Counted from the stretch's first letter, positions 44,750 to 55,345 are shown. The stretch is DNA of 64,000 bases from Cydia pomonella (GCF_033807575.1 NC_084704.1:33023968-33087967), one strand, 5' to 3'. A program made the numbers and translations. The notes: a model not told the origin generated them from the sequence alone.

Positions 44750-45545
44750 ATCATATGTGTCACGACCGAGTCATTAACCAGGCGGCAATCACGGTTGTGA
44801 CTACGATAACTTACCAAGCAAAGGCCAGTTCTCAGGATAACCCAATCAGATACAAAACCTCATGATCGAACGATATCATATTCACAGACATAGTTATGTG
44901 TTACAACCGAGTCATTGACCGAGTCGGCAATCACGAATATGACCACAACGGCTCACCAATTTGAGTTGACAGGCCAGCAAAATCAGGAGCAGTGCAATTC
45001 GAGAAGTGTACGGATGCGTGCAACGTCGAATGTGTCACGACCGAGTCGATTCGGCAATCCATATCAACGACGATTTATAGAGCGCAGCTGATGAACAGTG
45101 TAAGAATCCCGAGCGATATCATGTGTCACGGCCGAGTCATTAACGACACAGCAATCACTGGCTATGACTACTACATTTATAGAAAAAGAATAAGAAGAAT
45201 AAGATTTTTTTTATAGCCACATTACAGGTGCAGTAGAAAAAAAAACATAATACAGAAGAAGAAGAAAAATTTATTATAATTTATACAGATGACCAACGTA
45301 ATGTAAAGGCAAAGGGTTTCAGTCGCAGCGTGTGCTGGGCCGAAATACCCGGCCCTGGTTTTCAGACCGGTTCCCTGACTAGGTAGGTACCTATAGGGGC
45401 TACTGACTAGGTACCTAGCTCAAGGGGGTTCTCAGAACAATATAACAACATGATCAGCATCAGTGTAGAGCCTGAGGAGAGTAAGGATCTCGAACAACAG
45501 TAAAAAGTGTCACGACCGCCGATAATCACCTACTGAGATGCGCTG
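44750..45545 (+). repeat. Degenerate repeat cluster with gtgtcacgaccgagtcatta core
   Basis: A core appears at 44757, 44898 (gtgttacaaccgagtcattg), 45032, 45123 (gtgtcacggccgagtcatta) and, weaker, 45507. After each of the first four comes a shared second block, cggcaatcac or similar, then a tatgac-acta-type block. Spacing is 141, 134, 91 and 384 bases. The 74-codon frame at 44992-45216 crosses two units and has no known domain. Nature unknown. Confidence 0.6.
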
Positions 45546-46180
45546 ACTGGTAGCATGAGTTTGTGCCTACTTGTAGCGATAAACAGTAAGGTCAATTCTG
45601 GGAAGACCCTTGTATTCAATTTTTGGTTGGGAAGACCGTCATGGGGTAAGAACTCCTGATTGCTATTGTTATACATATTAGGTACTTCACTCTGACAAAG
45701 CTAGAAAGGAACAGCTTTGCTCCTTCTGCTCTACTGACCTTCTTTAAGTGAAGTATGTGTACAACCGCAAGAGTTAGAGGCAACGAAATAGCTTATAGGC
45801 AGTTTTAGCTGATAAACGGTCTTCTCCACATTGACCTTACTGCACATATGCGAGGTAAGGCTGGTCACCCTAACAGACTCGCTAAGCTACAGCAATACAT
45901 GAACAGACGGAGCGACGTGTAGTGGGCTCGACTCGTTGGAGAGAGACGGTGTGATTCGCATCACCACTCGCAGAGTGAGACCCTGACGTGGAGTGCTTCC
46001 AAAAATTGAGGTTTGAACAATTGGCTAGGTATAAACAATGCCGCAACTTGACCAAAATTGTTGATTGGAAAATACCTATTTTTAGTCAGAAAATATCGCA
46101 ACATCTACTAAACAATAGGCTTCTCAAATACCTATAGAGTTAGCCAAGCTATATCAGGGGCCAAATCAGATATAACAACT
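45546..46180. other. Unassigned sequence
   Basis: No gene or repeat is recognised in this interval. Confidence 0.3.
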
Positions 46181-46330
46181 TGCTATGGTTTTGTTTTTTT
46201 ATGATACGACCTTAAAGATCGCTCACGCTGATTGGTGCATGTAAAATGAAGTAAAAGTCGTGCGTGAGATGCACACCAATCATCACGACGATCGTCAAGA
46301 TCGTATGAAAACCAGTTCAAAACCACAATA
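46181..46330. mobile_element. Foldback MITE family P, copy 2
   Basis: Arms pair tatggttttg, atgatacgacctt and gctcacgctgattggtgca with complements on the right (gcgtgagatgcacaccaatc, cgatcgtcaagatcgtatga). The outer motif is shared with 41481-41772. Confidence 0.75.
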
Positions 46331-47375
46331 TTTGTCATAAATAACGTTATTGTCAGTGTGTTGGTGCGGTTTTTCGTTTCACCTCTGACGTCATATAGAT
46401 CAGTTTGAATAAACGTACAATAAAATACAATAAAATACTCTTTATCGCATACCTTACACAGTTTACAACGTATCTACTGGTCGTGCCGCCTAATTGGCAC
46501 AATGGATTACCTAAAGGCAGTTCGCTTTTTGCTGCAAAAACAAGCGCGCGCGAATCGATCTCCCTTCGTGCATTTGGATATTACAAGCTCGAATTCACCC
46601 GAACGATGGCAATTGGAACTAAATTGGTTTTCACAGTCTATAAAGTTTCTGTTTGTGCCAGAAAAGTTTGATAAATTCAATTTTCAAGTGGGCAACTTTC
46701 GTGTCTCAGTGGGCGGTGCGCTTGATACTTTTTGAATAAATTGGCTTGCTGCCAATCGATATGTTTTCGTACAATAGAAAACTTTCAGGTTATTATGGAG
46801 GAGGCTCAGAAGCCTTTCTTTCCTTTATTGTCATTTAAGGACCATTATTCACAATCATTTGCGTTAACTAGAGAGCTTCAAGTTTGTCTCAACATTTATA
46901 TGTAGAAAACGCAGGTTATCATTATTAAAGGTATCTAAAGGTTAGGTTAGGTTTTATTTATTTTTAATAAATATCTTTAAAAAAATATAACAATGACATC
47001 TTTCATCTTTCATTCCATATAAATACATACATAATTATATTCGGCAGTCATATTTATGTCTGCCTGAAGACAGGATATCTGTAATGTATATATGATATAA
47101 TTGATACATCTACGTCGTATGTGTCCATCCATAATATTCAAATTAAGGTATCGTTAGCTATTGTATACTAAAATTATACTGCTAGTTATGATTATGACAT
47201 GCAGGGTAACAACTATACAAGTGAAAATAAATCTAATTCTAATGAAAATAGACATGATTTCGTGATTTTTTCCTACTAAGCCAACTTTAAGTTTTCGAGG
47301 TTTTGGTTAGGGAAGAGCCTAGCTTACAAATACAGTCTTGTTTCCGTGTGTTTTTTTTTTCATTGCATTTGCCCT
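46331..47375. other. Unassigned; possible LINE tail at 46420
   Basis: At 46420-46470 caataaaatactctttatcg resembles a minus-strand LINE 3' end. The plus frame at 46502-46735 (77 codons, starting MDYLKAVRFLLQK) has no recognised domain and overlaps another frame, so I do not call it. The rest shows nothing. Confidence 0.3.
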
Positions 47376-47377
47376 TG

Positions 47378-47915
47378 ATTAAGACGTGTCGCCTATTATA
47401 GTTGGTAGTAATAGTAACCCCGCCTATGAAGCCGATGGTTCTGGGTTCGGATCCCGGTAAGGGCATTTATTTATGTGATGAGCACTGATGTTTGTTCCTG
47501 AGTTATGAGTATTTTCTATGTATTTAAGTATTTATAAATTACTTATATCATTGTGTGATCCACAACACAAGCCTTCTTGAGCTTTCAAGCAATCAAGTAA
47601 AGTGAGATTCTTTAGTAATTTAAATTGTATTTTTTATTACTTACTTAATTTTAATTATATGATGTTATGTTTTGAAAAGATGTGTCCCGCCGAGTTTCAC
47701 GCCGGTCCCATATTGGGATACCCTCCTCTTATTAAGGGTGTATTATATCTTCTCGGGTCAGAGGTGTAGGTTTAGACTAGAGCCACTGTAGCTTTATTTG
47801 ACGTTCATAAGCGCATTGTAGACATATTCATACATACTTGAATAATAAACTACCATTATATTTATCTTACTGTGGGGCTTAGTCAATTTGTGTAAGAATG
47901 TCCAATATTAACAAA
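47378..47915 (+). mobile_element. SINE family A, split by a LINE tail
   Basis: The head (B box gggttcggatccc) and body run to cttcttgagctt near 47582; the end (cttactgtggggcttagtca) resumes at 47868. The A-box region is diverged. About 285 bases of other retroposon sequence separate the parts. Confidence 0.75.
47583..47867 (+). mobile_element. LINE 3' end inside a SINE
   Basis: Contains ccgccgagtttcacgccggt, tttgacgttcataagcgcat and a polyadenylation-like cttgaataataaactaccat, the 3' end of a common moth LINE. Flanking ctt at both junctions may be the target duplication. Confidence 0.6.
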
Positions 47916-48350
47916 AAAAATCGGTAAAAACCGGCTAAATCTGTCCTCCAGCTCGTTTATGAATATCCAGAGTAAATCAGTTAACTGACGGCGAGTATAA
48001 CAAGGCACCCCAAGGGTTTGTAATTCTTCCACCCTTTTCCGGAGAAGACTCGTTTTAAATCAATGACCACGTTATTTTAAAATCATAAAGGGTTCCCTTG
48101 TCAACCTCAGCAATGATTTAAATTGGAGAACCCTTAAAGACGGATTAGTTTATGCGAAGGGCTACTTGCAGATTGCTTAAGTAATACTTGAACAGATACG
48201 CCACTGTCGTATCTAAATTAAAATTTGTATTGTTTGCGTTCGTCATTATTAAAAGACAGTCGCTTGCGATTACTTTGACACGGCTACCGTGGCGCTTTTG
48301 ATTATACGTTTAAATAGTTAATAGAATCAGATGTTACTTTGCGGAAATCC
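47916..48350. other. Unassigned sequence
   Basis: Nothing recognised. Confidence 0.3.
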
Positions 48351-48354
48351 ATAT

Positions 48355-48435
48355 TAATTAAAATAAAAAATATTACTTTGCTTATCCGCGAAAAGATAAC
48401 GTGCTAGTCAATCAGTGCTAACCCGTTATACTTAC
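48355..48435 (-). repeat. MITE family R, reversed half copy
   Basis: attaaaataaaaaatattac, tttgcttatccgcgaaaaga and acgtgctagtcaatcagtgc are complements of one half of 19528-19672. Confidence 0.65.
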
Positions 48436-48469
48436 TTGCGTATTTTTACATGCATCGATCGCTTTTTAG

Positions 48470-48585
48470 CGATAAGACCGCCTGTTGTTACCTGGTTCTA
48501 TTTCCTTTAAAAAATTATTTGTAGCTTTACATGTATGTAAAATGTATAATTGGTGGTGCAATAAAGAATATTTACTTACTTACTT
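48470..48585 (+). mobile_element. LINE 3' end with TTAC tail
   Basis: The block agcgataagaccgcctgttg leads to gtgcaataaagaatatttac and a ttacttacttactta tail, the form of a CR1-type LINE 3' end in moths. Confidence 0.65.
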
Positions 48586-48736
48586 ACAACCCACCACCGT
48601 AAATACAAAACTCGACACGTGTTTCGCCTCTCTACGATGCATCCTCACGAGATGTTGACGGTCCGAAGTCCGATGACTGATTCAGTCGAGTGGAGTCGCC
48701 GTTTTTAGATTCAGTTGTCGGACTTCTTGAGGTATA
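48586..48736. other. Possible retroelement flank
   Basis: The block with cgacacgtgtttcgcctctc, tgcatcctcacgagatgttg and a GTCCGAAGTCCGA-type stretch looks like another common dispersed sequence, class unknown. Confidence 0.35.
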
Positions 48737-48744
48737 TATTAAAA

Positions 48745-49268
48745 CAGCAGTTCCCAAACTATTGGTGGGTCGCAAGCTAAATTTGGGCCCTGAAACATAA
48801 GACGACAAGCCAACCACAAAATGCACTTAACGAAATTCTAGGTCTCAGTTGCTGGCAACTATTCTTGCCTGTTTGATGAAGCTATAAAAGTACTACTTAC
48901 TCTCCTTCAGTACCTCATACCTATAAAAAAAAGTCTGTATCTTTAGGTATTTAAAAAAAAGTAAACAAAATCTACCTTCAAATGGCTCCTTAAGGCAGCT
49001 GAGGGTAGATGAAAGCATTACATGACCGAATAATGTAGGTTTAAAGTCAGGTCGTTCAGTGACAGATCTAGGCGGTTTTGTATTTGGTTGGTTAACCAAT
49101 AAATATTAAAACTACCCGAAAATGTACAAATTGTTTGTTTACCTTTTTTTAAATACCTAAAGATACAGACTATATGTAAGGCCGGATTTTCGGAGATGAT
49201 TAGGTGGGTCCCGAATTTAGCAGTGTTTGTTAGATGGGTCAGAGCACAGTCAATTTTAGGAACCACTG
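48745..49268. mobile_element. hAT-type non-autonomous element, 524 bp
   Basis: Termini are cagcagttcccaaacta and the complement of cagtggttcctaaaa, close to the CAG-G-TTCCCAAA ends common among hAT elements. The flanking eight bases tattaaaa (48737-48744) and tattataa (49269-49276) match at seven of eight positions, the hAT target size. Inside lies a second inverted pair with arms of about 36 bases (agtctgtatctttaggtatt at about 48931 and its complement at about 49137-49172). No transposase remnant is recognised. Confidence 0.8.
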
Positions 49269-49362
49269 TATTATAACATAATTATGTTTAATATTGGTTT
49301 AAATTTTCTATCGGGCAAACTTTATGTGGGTAACATTGTGACCGTATGTCAATACTAGCTTC

Positions 49363-49548
49363 TGCCCTCGACTTCGTCTGCGGGTTATGATGATGATGAT
49401 TGATAAGAACTATCCTATGTCCTTCCTCGGGCTACAAACTATATCCATATAAAATTTCATCTGAATCAGTTTAAGCGTGAAGAGGTAACAGACAGATAGC
49501 CGTACATACAGAGAGAGTTACTTTGGCATTTATAATATTAGTTGGGAT
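49363..49548 (-). repeat. Helitron-like dispersed repeat, copy 2
   Basis: On the minus strand it opens with aatattataaatgccaaagt and runs through gttacctcttcacgcttaaa and gacataggatagt to acgaagtcgagggcagaagc. A gatgatgatgat run interrupts it near 49388. Reverse-orientation relative of 42912-43300. Confidence 0.65.
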
Positions 49549-49756
49549 CACACTTCGGAACTTAAGCTACTAACATTGTCAGTTAGGTTTAAAAGATATT
49601 ACTGGTCCCCTGTATGTTAAGTTACACACAGGGAACGTTTTTTTACTAGCTATAATATTGTCGCTAACTAACAAGCCAACATCTGTATGGCTGCTGTTTA
49701 AAAAGGATTACGCAATTTTCTTGAGCAATACGCAAAACTAATTACGCAATATTTGC

Positions 49757-50110
49757 CTCATCATCATCATTTTGCTGCACTGGTGACGTAAGCAGTGGCT
49801 TAGCATAGGCCTCTCTTTTTGTACGCCACTTATCGCGGTCCTGGGCTAGTCTCAGAAGTGTCCCGCGATTTTTCGAATTTCATCTACCCAACGAGCCAAG
49901 ACGCCAGGCGCTTCTTTTGCCCGAAAACGATCACCAATCCGTAAAACTTTTGATCCACCTGCCATCATATCTGCCTGCATATCTGCCTATAGTATTTTTA
50001 GTAATCTACGTCCACACACCCTTTAAATCTGGTGCTGAGTGGAGAGCAAGACTAATCAGCGCGGATTGTAGCCCTTCCGCCACTCTACGCCCTGAATCAA
50101 GTAAATGAGA
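49757..50110 (-). pseudogene. RTE-type LINE, C-terminal remnant
   Basis: The minus strand near 49915-49780 reads ARWVDEIRKIAGHF, then in another frame PRTAISGVQ-type sequence where family members read DRDKW; a catcatcatcat tract at 49757 is the typical RTE tail. These landmarks come from the extreme C-terminus of the polymerase protein. It contains stops and frame changes and lacks all catalytic motifs. Confidence 0.65.
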
Positions 50111-50262
50111 AAACTTTCTAATTGGAATTTCAAATAGGCCCCCCGTTCATCCACGAGTGCTGTTCGCGGTTGCCTGCATTATATTACGTACGATGAGGTT
50201 GACGGTTGAGAATGGCTTTAAGGCGGTTTATAAGTTAAGATTTTTTTTTATAAAAATCCTAC

Positions 50263-50770
50263 AGTATGGACGCCAGTTTCTCCTTACAAACGAGGTCCCC
50301 ATTTTCCTCCCTAAATATTTATGTTAATATCTATGTAAATAGCTATTTATGGAAATATCTATGGAGGAAAATAATAATATTTAATACTATACAGTACAAA
50401 TACTCTTTATTGCACAATCCTCAATAAAAGACTATACAGAGAGAAAACAGCATCAGAAGTAAACAGACGGTCTAATAATAAACTAATATTTTTTACACAA
50501 TGTGCTATATTAACCATAGCTTTGGCCCTTCGCTTAACTTTCTTTTTATTCTTAAATTTTGATTATTTTTATTTTATAAATATTAATTAAGGAGCAATAA
50601 ACAAATTCCATACAAGTGTTTAATACTCGTAGCTTCTAACTCTAATAATAATTAAAAAATCGAAATCGAAAAGTCTTACGAAGAGGCATAGCTGTCGTTA
50701 ATTTATGTACTTACATTAAATTGCGTAAAAATATTTTCTACTATATTAATAACTAAAGATGAAAACTTTC
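50263..50770. repeat. Foldback repeat family F, copy 2
   Basis: The left part (cttacaaacgaggtccccat, then aatatttatgttaat) and the right part (gtgctatattaaccatagct, through ggcatagctgtcgttaattt) match family F. Between them, about 50390-50480, a minus-strand LINE tail (acaaatactctttattgcac) is inserted. The far right arm is eroded. Confidence 0.65.
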
Positions 50771-50917
50771 CCTTCCTATTAAAGATTATTCCTGATTATA
50801 AGTTTCATATTACCAAGTATTATTTAGTTAAATGTATCGTTACGTATAATTTACATTTCCCAAAATATTGTATGGCATTCGATTGATATCCCTATAGAGT
50901 GCGTACAATATTTTTAC

Positions 50918-51030
50918 GTGCGGCAACGTACATGTAACTCCGCTGGAGTTTCAAGCGTACATAGTCTACGGAGACTGCTTACCATCAGGCGGGCCGTATG
51001 CTTGTTTGCCACCGACGTAGAATAAAAAAA
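50918..51030 (+). mobile_element. Tail family T, short copy 3
   Basis: Only the last block is present: ggcaacgtacatgtaactcc, ctacggagactgcttaccat, ending gccaccgacgtagaataaaa. Confidence 0.75.
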
Positions 51031-51152
51031 AAACTTGATGGCTATGTTGGCCCAATCCGGATGCATGCTATAAACATGGCCGGCCCAGTTTGTTCTAAAT
51101 TATTTAAACTGTTATTGTATCAAATTAGTGTTCATTTCAAGTAGTAGTAGTA

Positions 51153-51296
51153 ATTAGTGCTCAACGAGGGGGGGCGGGTTTAGGGTCGGCAACGCGCATG
51201 TAATTCATATGGAGTTGCAGGCGTACATAGGCTACGGAGACTGCTTACCATCAGGCGGGCCGTACGCTTGTTTGCCACCGACGTAGTATAAAAAAA
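51153..51296 (+). mobile_element. Tail family T, short copy 4
   Basis: Starts near tagtgctcaacgaggggggg and ends gccaccgacgtagtataaaa. It lies only about 120 bases after copy 3, in the same orientation. Confidence 0.78.
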
Positions 51297-52725
51297 AATT
51301 TTTTTTCAAGTATGTTTGCAACTGTAAATTAATTGTTTAGAAATAACGATTTGTCCATGTTGAGATGTATTACTATTTTTTATGCTGTAAAATAGTGTAA
51401 CGAAAAAAAAAAAAATTGTGTTGTTGTGTTGTGTATGTAACGAACTCTTTCGACCCTGATAGGAGAAAAGAGTGGCCCAAGATAAATAAATAAAAATAAA
51501 AATATTTTTATTCAGTAACTAAGATTAGGTTTACCGAAAGTAGCTGTGCTGGTACCTCTTTTGAAGTATATAAGATACTCGTGTTAAGAGAACACCGCTA
51601 TTCCACAGGATGTTTTGATTCCTAGAATTTTTATGGCGGCAACGGTAATGGAAGAAAAGGTAAATGTATGGAAATTTTCGGACACTTTTTTCTCTTATTT
51701 GGATCGAAAGAGCTCGTGATTATGAGAAGAAATAACATCAGAAATCTCAGATTTGTCTAAAAAGTATAGTATTAGCTTCTTATCGGGGAATACAAAAAGG
51801 GTTTCACTGAAAAAATATATTGTATGTCATTATGAGAACAGTTATTAAATTTCTCTTCATTAAATTATACTGCATAATTTCGCAATCTTATTTTACAATA
51901 ACTAAATAAATCGCTTAGTTCTCCTATAGAGCTGGGGTGGTTAGAGTAGCGCTACCTCGTTTCACGCAAAATAGGCACATTGGATGTCGATTTGCGGAAA
52001 ATGCCCAGTAGCACTAACTAACTAACTAGTTTTCCTATAATTATTAAAATTACAACACATTCCAGCTAAACTACTTTATTTCCATTTATATTTAAACGTA
52101 AAGTAGTTGGAAATAAAGCTATTCCTATTTTCCATTAAGAGGATACGGGAGCTGAGATTTAAATATTTTAAGGTGAATATATCCGTTTTCTAACGGAAGC
52201 GGCTCCTAAAACTAGTGCGATAAGGACAACGCCATGTTAGGCGAAAAATCCTGTGTAAAAATCACAAAAAACGATGTTTCGTACTTGACTGTTTCCTCCT
52301 CCAAAGCTTAACCAAACGTAACGAAATTTTGAGATCTAAATGGTAATGAAATTATCTGTGTCGAACTGTTTTGCATCTTAGGCTAATTAATTTCAGTTTT
52401 GAATACCATGCTTCTCTTTGCGATCTAGTAATTTAGGCCGTTTTTGCGAATATTTTAAGTCCACTAGCGCCCTTAAAAACAAAAATATCATAAAAGCAAA
52501 ACAGTCCGACACAGATATCCTTACCTACTTAATTATATATACAGTGTATCTAATTAAAAAAATGTGAACAGTCAAGAAAAACACTAAATAGGAGTATTGG
52601 TTGGCCAAAATAGAAAGCCCACTTGGTGATGAAAACACAAGGACAGAAAGCAGAGATGACTTACCTACTAGATGGACCACAACAGACTGCTTGCTAGTGT
52701 ACCCACAGCTGACCCACAGGTAGTG
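51297..52725. other. Unassigned AT-rich sequence
   Basis: No gene is recognised. Near 51487-51515 ataaataaataaaaataaaa may be an eroded LINE or SINE tail. An inverted pair ctactttatttcc / ggaaataaag lies near 52070-52118. Confidence 0.3.
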
Positions 52726-52729
52726 ATGG

Positions 52730-53330
52730 TAGGAACTGGAGTCTTTTGAGTCATAATTTGAAGAACTTGACTAGGTTTTACAAGACACTGCGTTAAAAAA
52801 ACTAAAGAGGCTTTTAAGTTCCGAGTCGAGTATTTATTGAATCTTTTTTAAGCGCAACTCAAAAGGACTCGAGACTCCGAATAAAGGCTCAATCAACAAT
52901 TTTGTAGGTTTTATCAAAACTAGCGATGCACAGGGTACACAAAACCTTAACAAATTATATACTATTGATAGGTGAAAACCGCAAGAAAATCTGTGTAGTT
53001 GTTTCAGAGTTTATCGCGAACATGCACACAAATAGACGCGGCAGGGGACTTTGTTTTATAAGGTGTAGTGATACATTAGTATCACGTAGTAATTACTGCT
53101 ATTAAGCAGTGGAGAAAATAAGCGATAGCTATTGTATGGTGCTTAAAGAAAATGCATTTTGAGTTTTATTATAAAAAAATGGGAATTTCCTGGTAAGGAC
53201 TCAAGTCTCTATAATAGACTCGGATCTCTAACAAGGTAAAAAGAACTCCAGTTTCGTCTTAATTATGAGTCTGAAAAATAGTCTTTAGTAGAGTTGAAGC
53301 ATAAGATTCAAAGGACTTTCTAAAAAATCT
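52730..53330 (+). repeat. Unclassified repeat family U2, copy 2
   Basis: Longer relative of 34030-34400, in the opposite orientation. It is rich in variants of gactcgagact and gagtcttttgagtc. Its middle (about 52930-53160) has no counterpart in copy 1. Confidence 0.6.
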
Positions 53331-53334
53331 TCAC

Positions 53335-53945
53335 CAACACTATAATTCTATTTTTTAGAATTAGAAAAAAGGTAAACAATCTTGAAGTGTCTTTTTGTTG
53401 AAAAACACTTTTTATGCATTAGTATGATATAGGACAGCCGCTTATTCCGTAGTCTTTTGAGTGTAGTCTGCGAAAAGACACCCCTGTCGAAAACGTCGAA
53501 ACTAATAGGCCCCGAGGCCCGAACGCAGGGCCATAATTACCCGTCACCTGCGACATTTAGTGCCCTCAAATAAAACGGGGCCTCGAAAAACTGTCGGCCC
53601 GTGTGATGGATAAATAATTTGTATAGACCCTATAAACGTAAATAAGGTGTACGGGGAAAACGAGTGAGGGCAAAAGGGCATTTATGTTTCCGGGGAATTC
53701 ATTCTGTATTAAATAATTAATATTATATGTATCGATATATGATAATTATGCGGTAGTTTTGCAAATTGTAGGGAATTAAAGAGGTTGTCGACCTTTGTAA
53801 CCGACTTCAAAATTCCAAAAGGAGGCGGTTAATCAATTAAACAGTGTTTATTTTTATTTCCGTTAATTTCAAGGGTGCATTCCTGAGCTTAAATTAAGTA
53901 ACTTTCTCAAAGCCACCGGTATTCTTATTAAGACGAAAATGGAGA
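53335..53945. other. Unassigned; GC-richer island at 53450-53700
   Basis: No gene is recognised. The island lacks copies in the window. At 53793-53830 gtaaccgacttcaaaattcc and gaggcggttaat resemble a widespread short insect repeat. Confidence 0.3.
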
Positions 53946-53947
53946 TG

Positions 53948-54282
53948 GAATACTCGCGCGAAATCGCCTTTTCATACAAACGTAGTCCCCAATTTCCTCT
54001 CTGAATATTAACATTATTGAAAATATTTTGACACAATTTGTTATGTATCAACCACAGCCATACCCCAACGTTTTATTTTTTCGAGTTGTTAATTATTAGA
54101 GGAGTTAGAAGCATTTAAAATTTTTGCTCCAAATTTTTATAATTAAGTAAAAATAATAAAAAGTCTAACGTAGGGGGTTTGGTATGGTTAATATACTCGT
54201 ACATCAAATTATGTAAAAATAGTTTCCATTGTCTATAATCAGAGAGGAAAATGGGGATTACGTTTGTATGGAGAATCGGCCG
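53948..54282. repeat. Foldback repeat family F, copy 3, complete
   Basis: Left arm cgcgcgaaatcgccttttca, aacgtagtccccaatttcct, ttatgtatcaaccacagcca; right arm ggtatggttaatatactcgt, agaggaaaatggggattacg, ending tttgtatggagaatcggcc. It is the clearest uninterrupted copy and defines the family as an inverted repeat of about 335 bases. Confidence 0.8.
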
Positions 54283-54409
54283 GTCTCTTTCCTCTTGACT
54301 ACCTCGGGCGATCGCTGTTCGAAATGACATCGATATGTCACCGTTTTCAATTGTTTGGTTGAGTTAAATGTAATTTTGTCGTTTAGTTACCTTGAACGTA
54401 CTTAGTGTT

Positions 54410-54582
54410 GTGTTCCTGCCGGTGAGTAAGGTTGCCAAAGCTCAACGAGGGGGGGGGGGCGGGTTTAGGGTCGGCAACGCGCATGTAACTCCTCTGGAGT
54501 TGCAGGCGTACATAGGCTACGGAGACTGCTTACCATCAGGCGGGCCGTATGCTTGTTTGCCACCGACGTAGTATAAAAAAAA
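54410..54582 (+). mobile_element. Tail family T, copy 5
   Basis: Begins gtgttgtgttcctgccggtg and runs to gccaccgacgtagtataaaa. It is almost identical in its shared part to copies 3 and 4. Confidence 0.8.
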
Positions 54583-55010
54583 AAGAACATACTCCGAAGT
54601 TAACGGAATTCAATAAAAACAAGGTACGAGTATGTTACTTTTTTTTAATGCTTGCTACCTCAGAACTCCGGCTTAACTGATAATAAAAAATCCGAATAAT
54701 TATTTAAATTAGACAAACAGGGTGGACAGTATTTAGCTATTTAGTTTGAAGAAATAACATGTTATTTCTAAATGACATAAAGTATGACATTGGCATTATA
54801 AAATAGTTGCAAATAAAGAGCGTAGCCATGTTTGTTTAGAAAATTCGAACTTCCATCAAAGTTTACTGTATTTTTTATAATAACTTCCATCAAATTTTAC
54901 TGTATTTTTTATAATTTGTTATTTCGGAAACTATTTTCCTAGCTGGCACCGTCCCACCTCCAACGAACTAATGTAAAAAAATTGAAACGTATTAAATAAG
55001 CCTCAGTAGT
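54583..55010. other. Unassigned; 34-bp tandem duplication at 54848-54915
   Basis: The unit aacttccatcaaagtttact, with a tattttttataat end, occurs twice head to tail with a single visible base change. Otherwise nothing is recognised. Confidence 0.5.
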
Positions 55011-55011
55011 A

Positions 55012-55143
55012 CAGTCACGTCTGAAAATATCGATACGAAAAATGTGCCATAAATATGTATAGACTACCTTTATATATGGGCAATAAGGTCGTTTATACAT
55101 ATTTTTGGCACTTTTTTCGTATCGATATTTTCAGACGTGACCG
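55012..55143. mobile_element. 132-bp TA-flanked palindromic MITE, copy 2
   Basis: Same ends (cagtcacgtctgaaaatatc) and exactly the same length as 1992-2123. TA lies at 55010-55011 and 55144-55145. Confidence 0.88.
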
Positions 55144-55145
55144 TA

Positions 55146-55345
55146 GCATTTTGTACCATTTGGCGTTGAAACTGGTCCATGGGGTTTCAGCGCGCACACG
55201 TTTTTTGCAGAAATCGTGAAGCGTCTGATTGAAGTAACTGGTGACCGAAGAGCTGGCGGCTTCCTCGCACAACGTATCAGCATTGCGATACAATGAGGAA
55301 ATGCCGCCAGCACCCTTGGTACAATGCCTCAAAGGCCTATTTTAG
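55146..55345 (-). other. Coding-like fragment of unknown identity
   Basis: The minus strand is open for about 65 codons from 55332 to the MITE, reading GAGGISSLYRNADTLCEEA, then NQTLHDFCKKR and TPWTSFNAKWYKM. Composition and codon pattern look more gene-like than the AT-rich surroundings, and it contains three cysteines. I recognise no domain. It could be a degraded exon (an aaaatag acceptor-like site precedes it at about 55345) or part of a retroposon. The MITE at 55012-55143 has inserted within or at the end of it; beyond the MITE the frame would reach a stop after a few codons. Confidence 0.4.

Noticed and set aside
46502..46735. 77-codon frame starting MDYLKAVRFLLQK
   Set aside because: No recognised domain, and an overlapping frame of similar length exists; not enough support for a gene.
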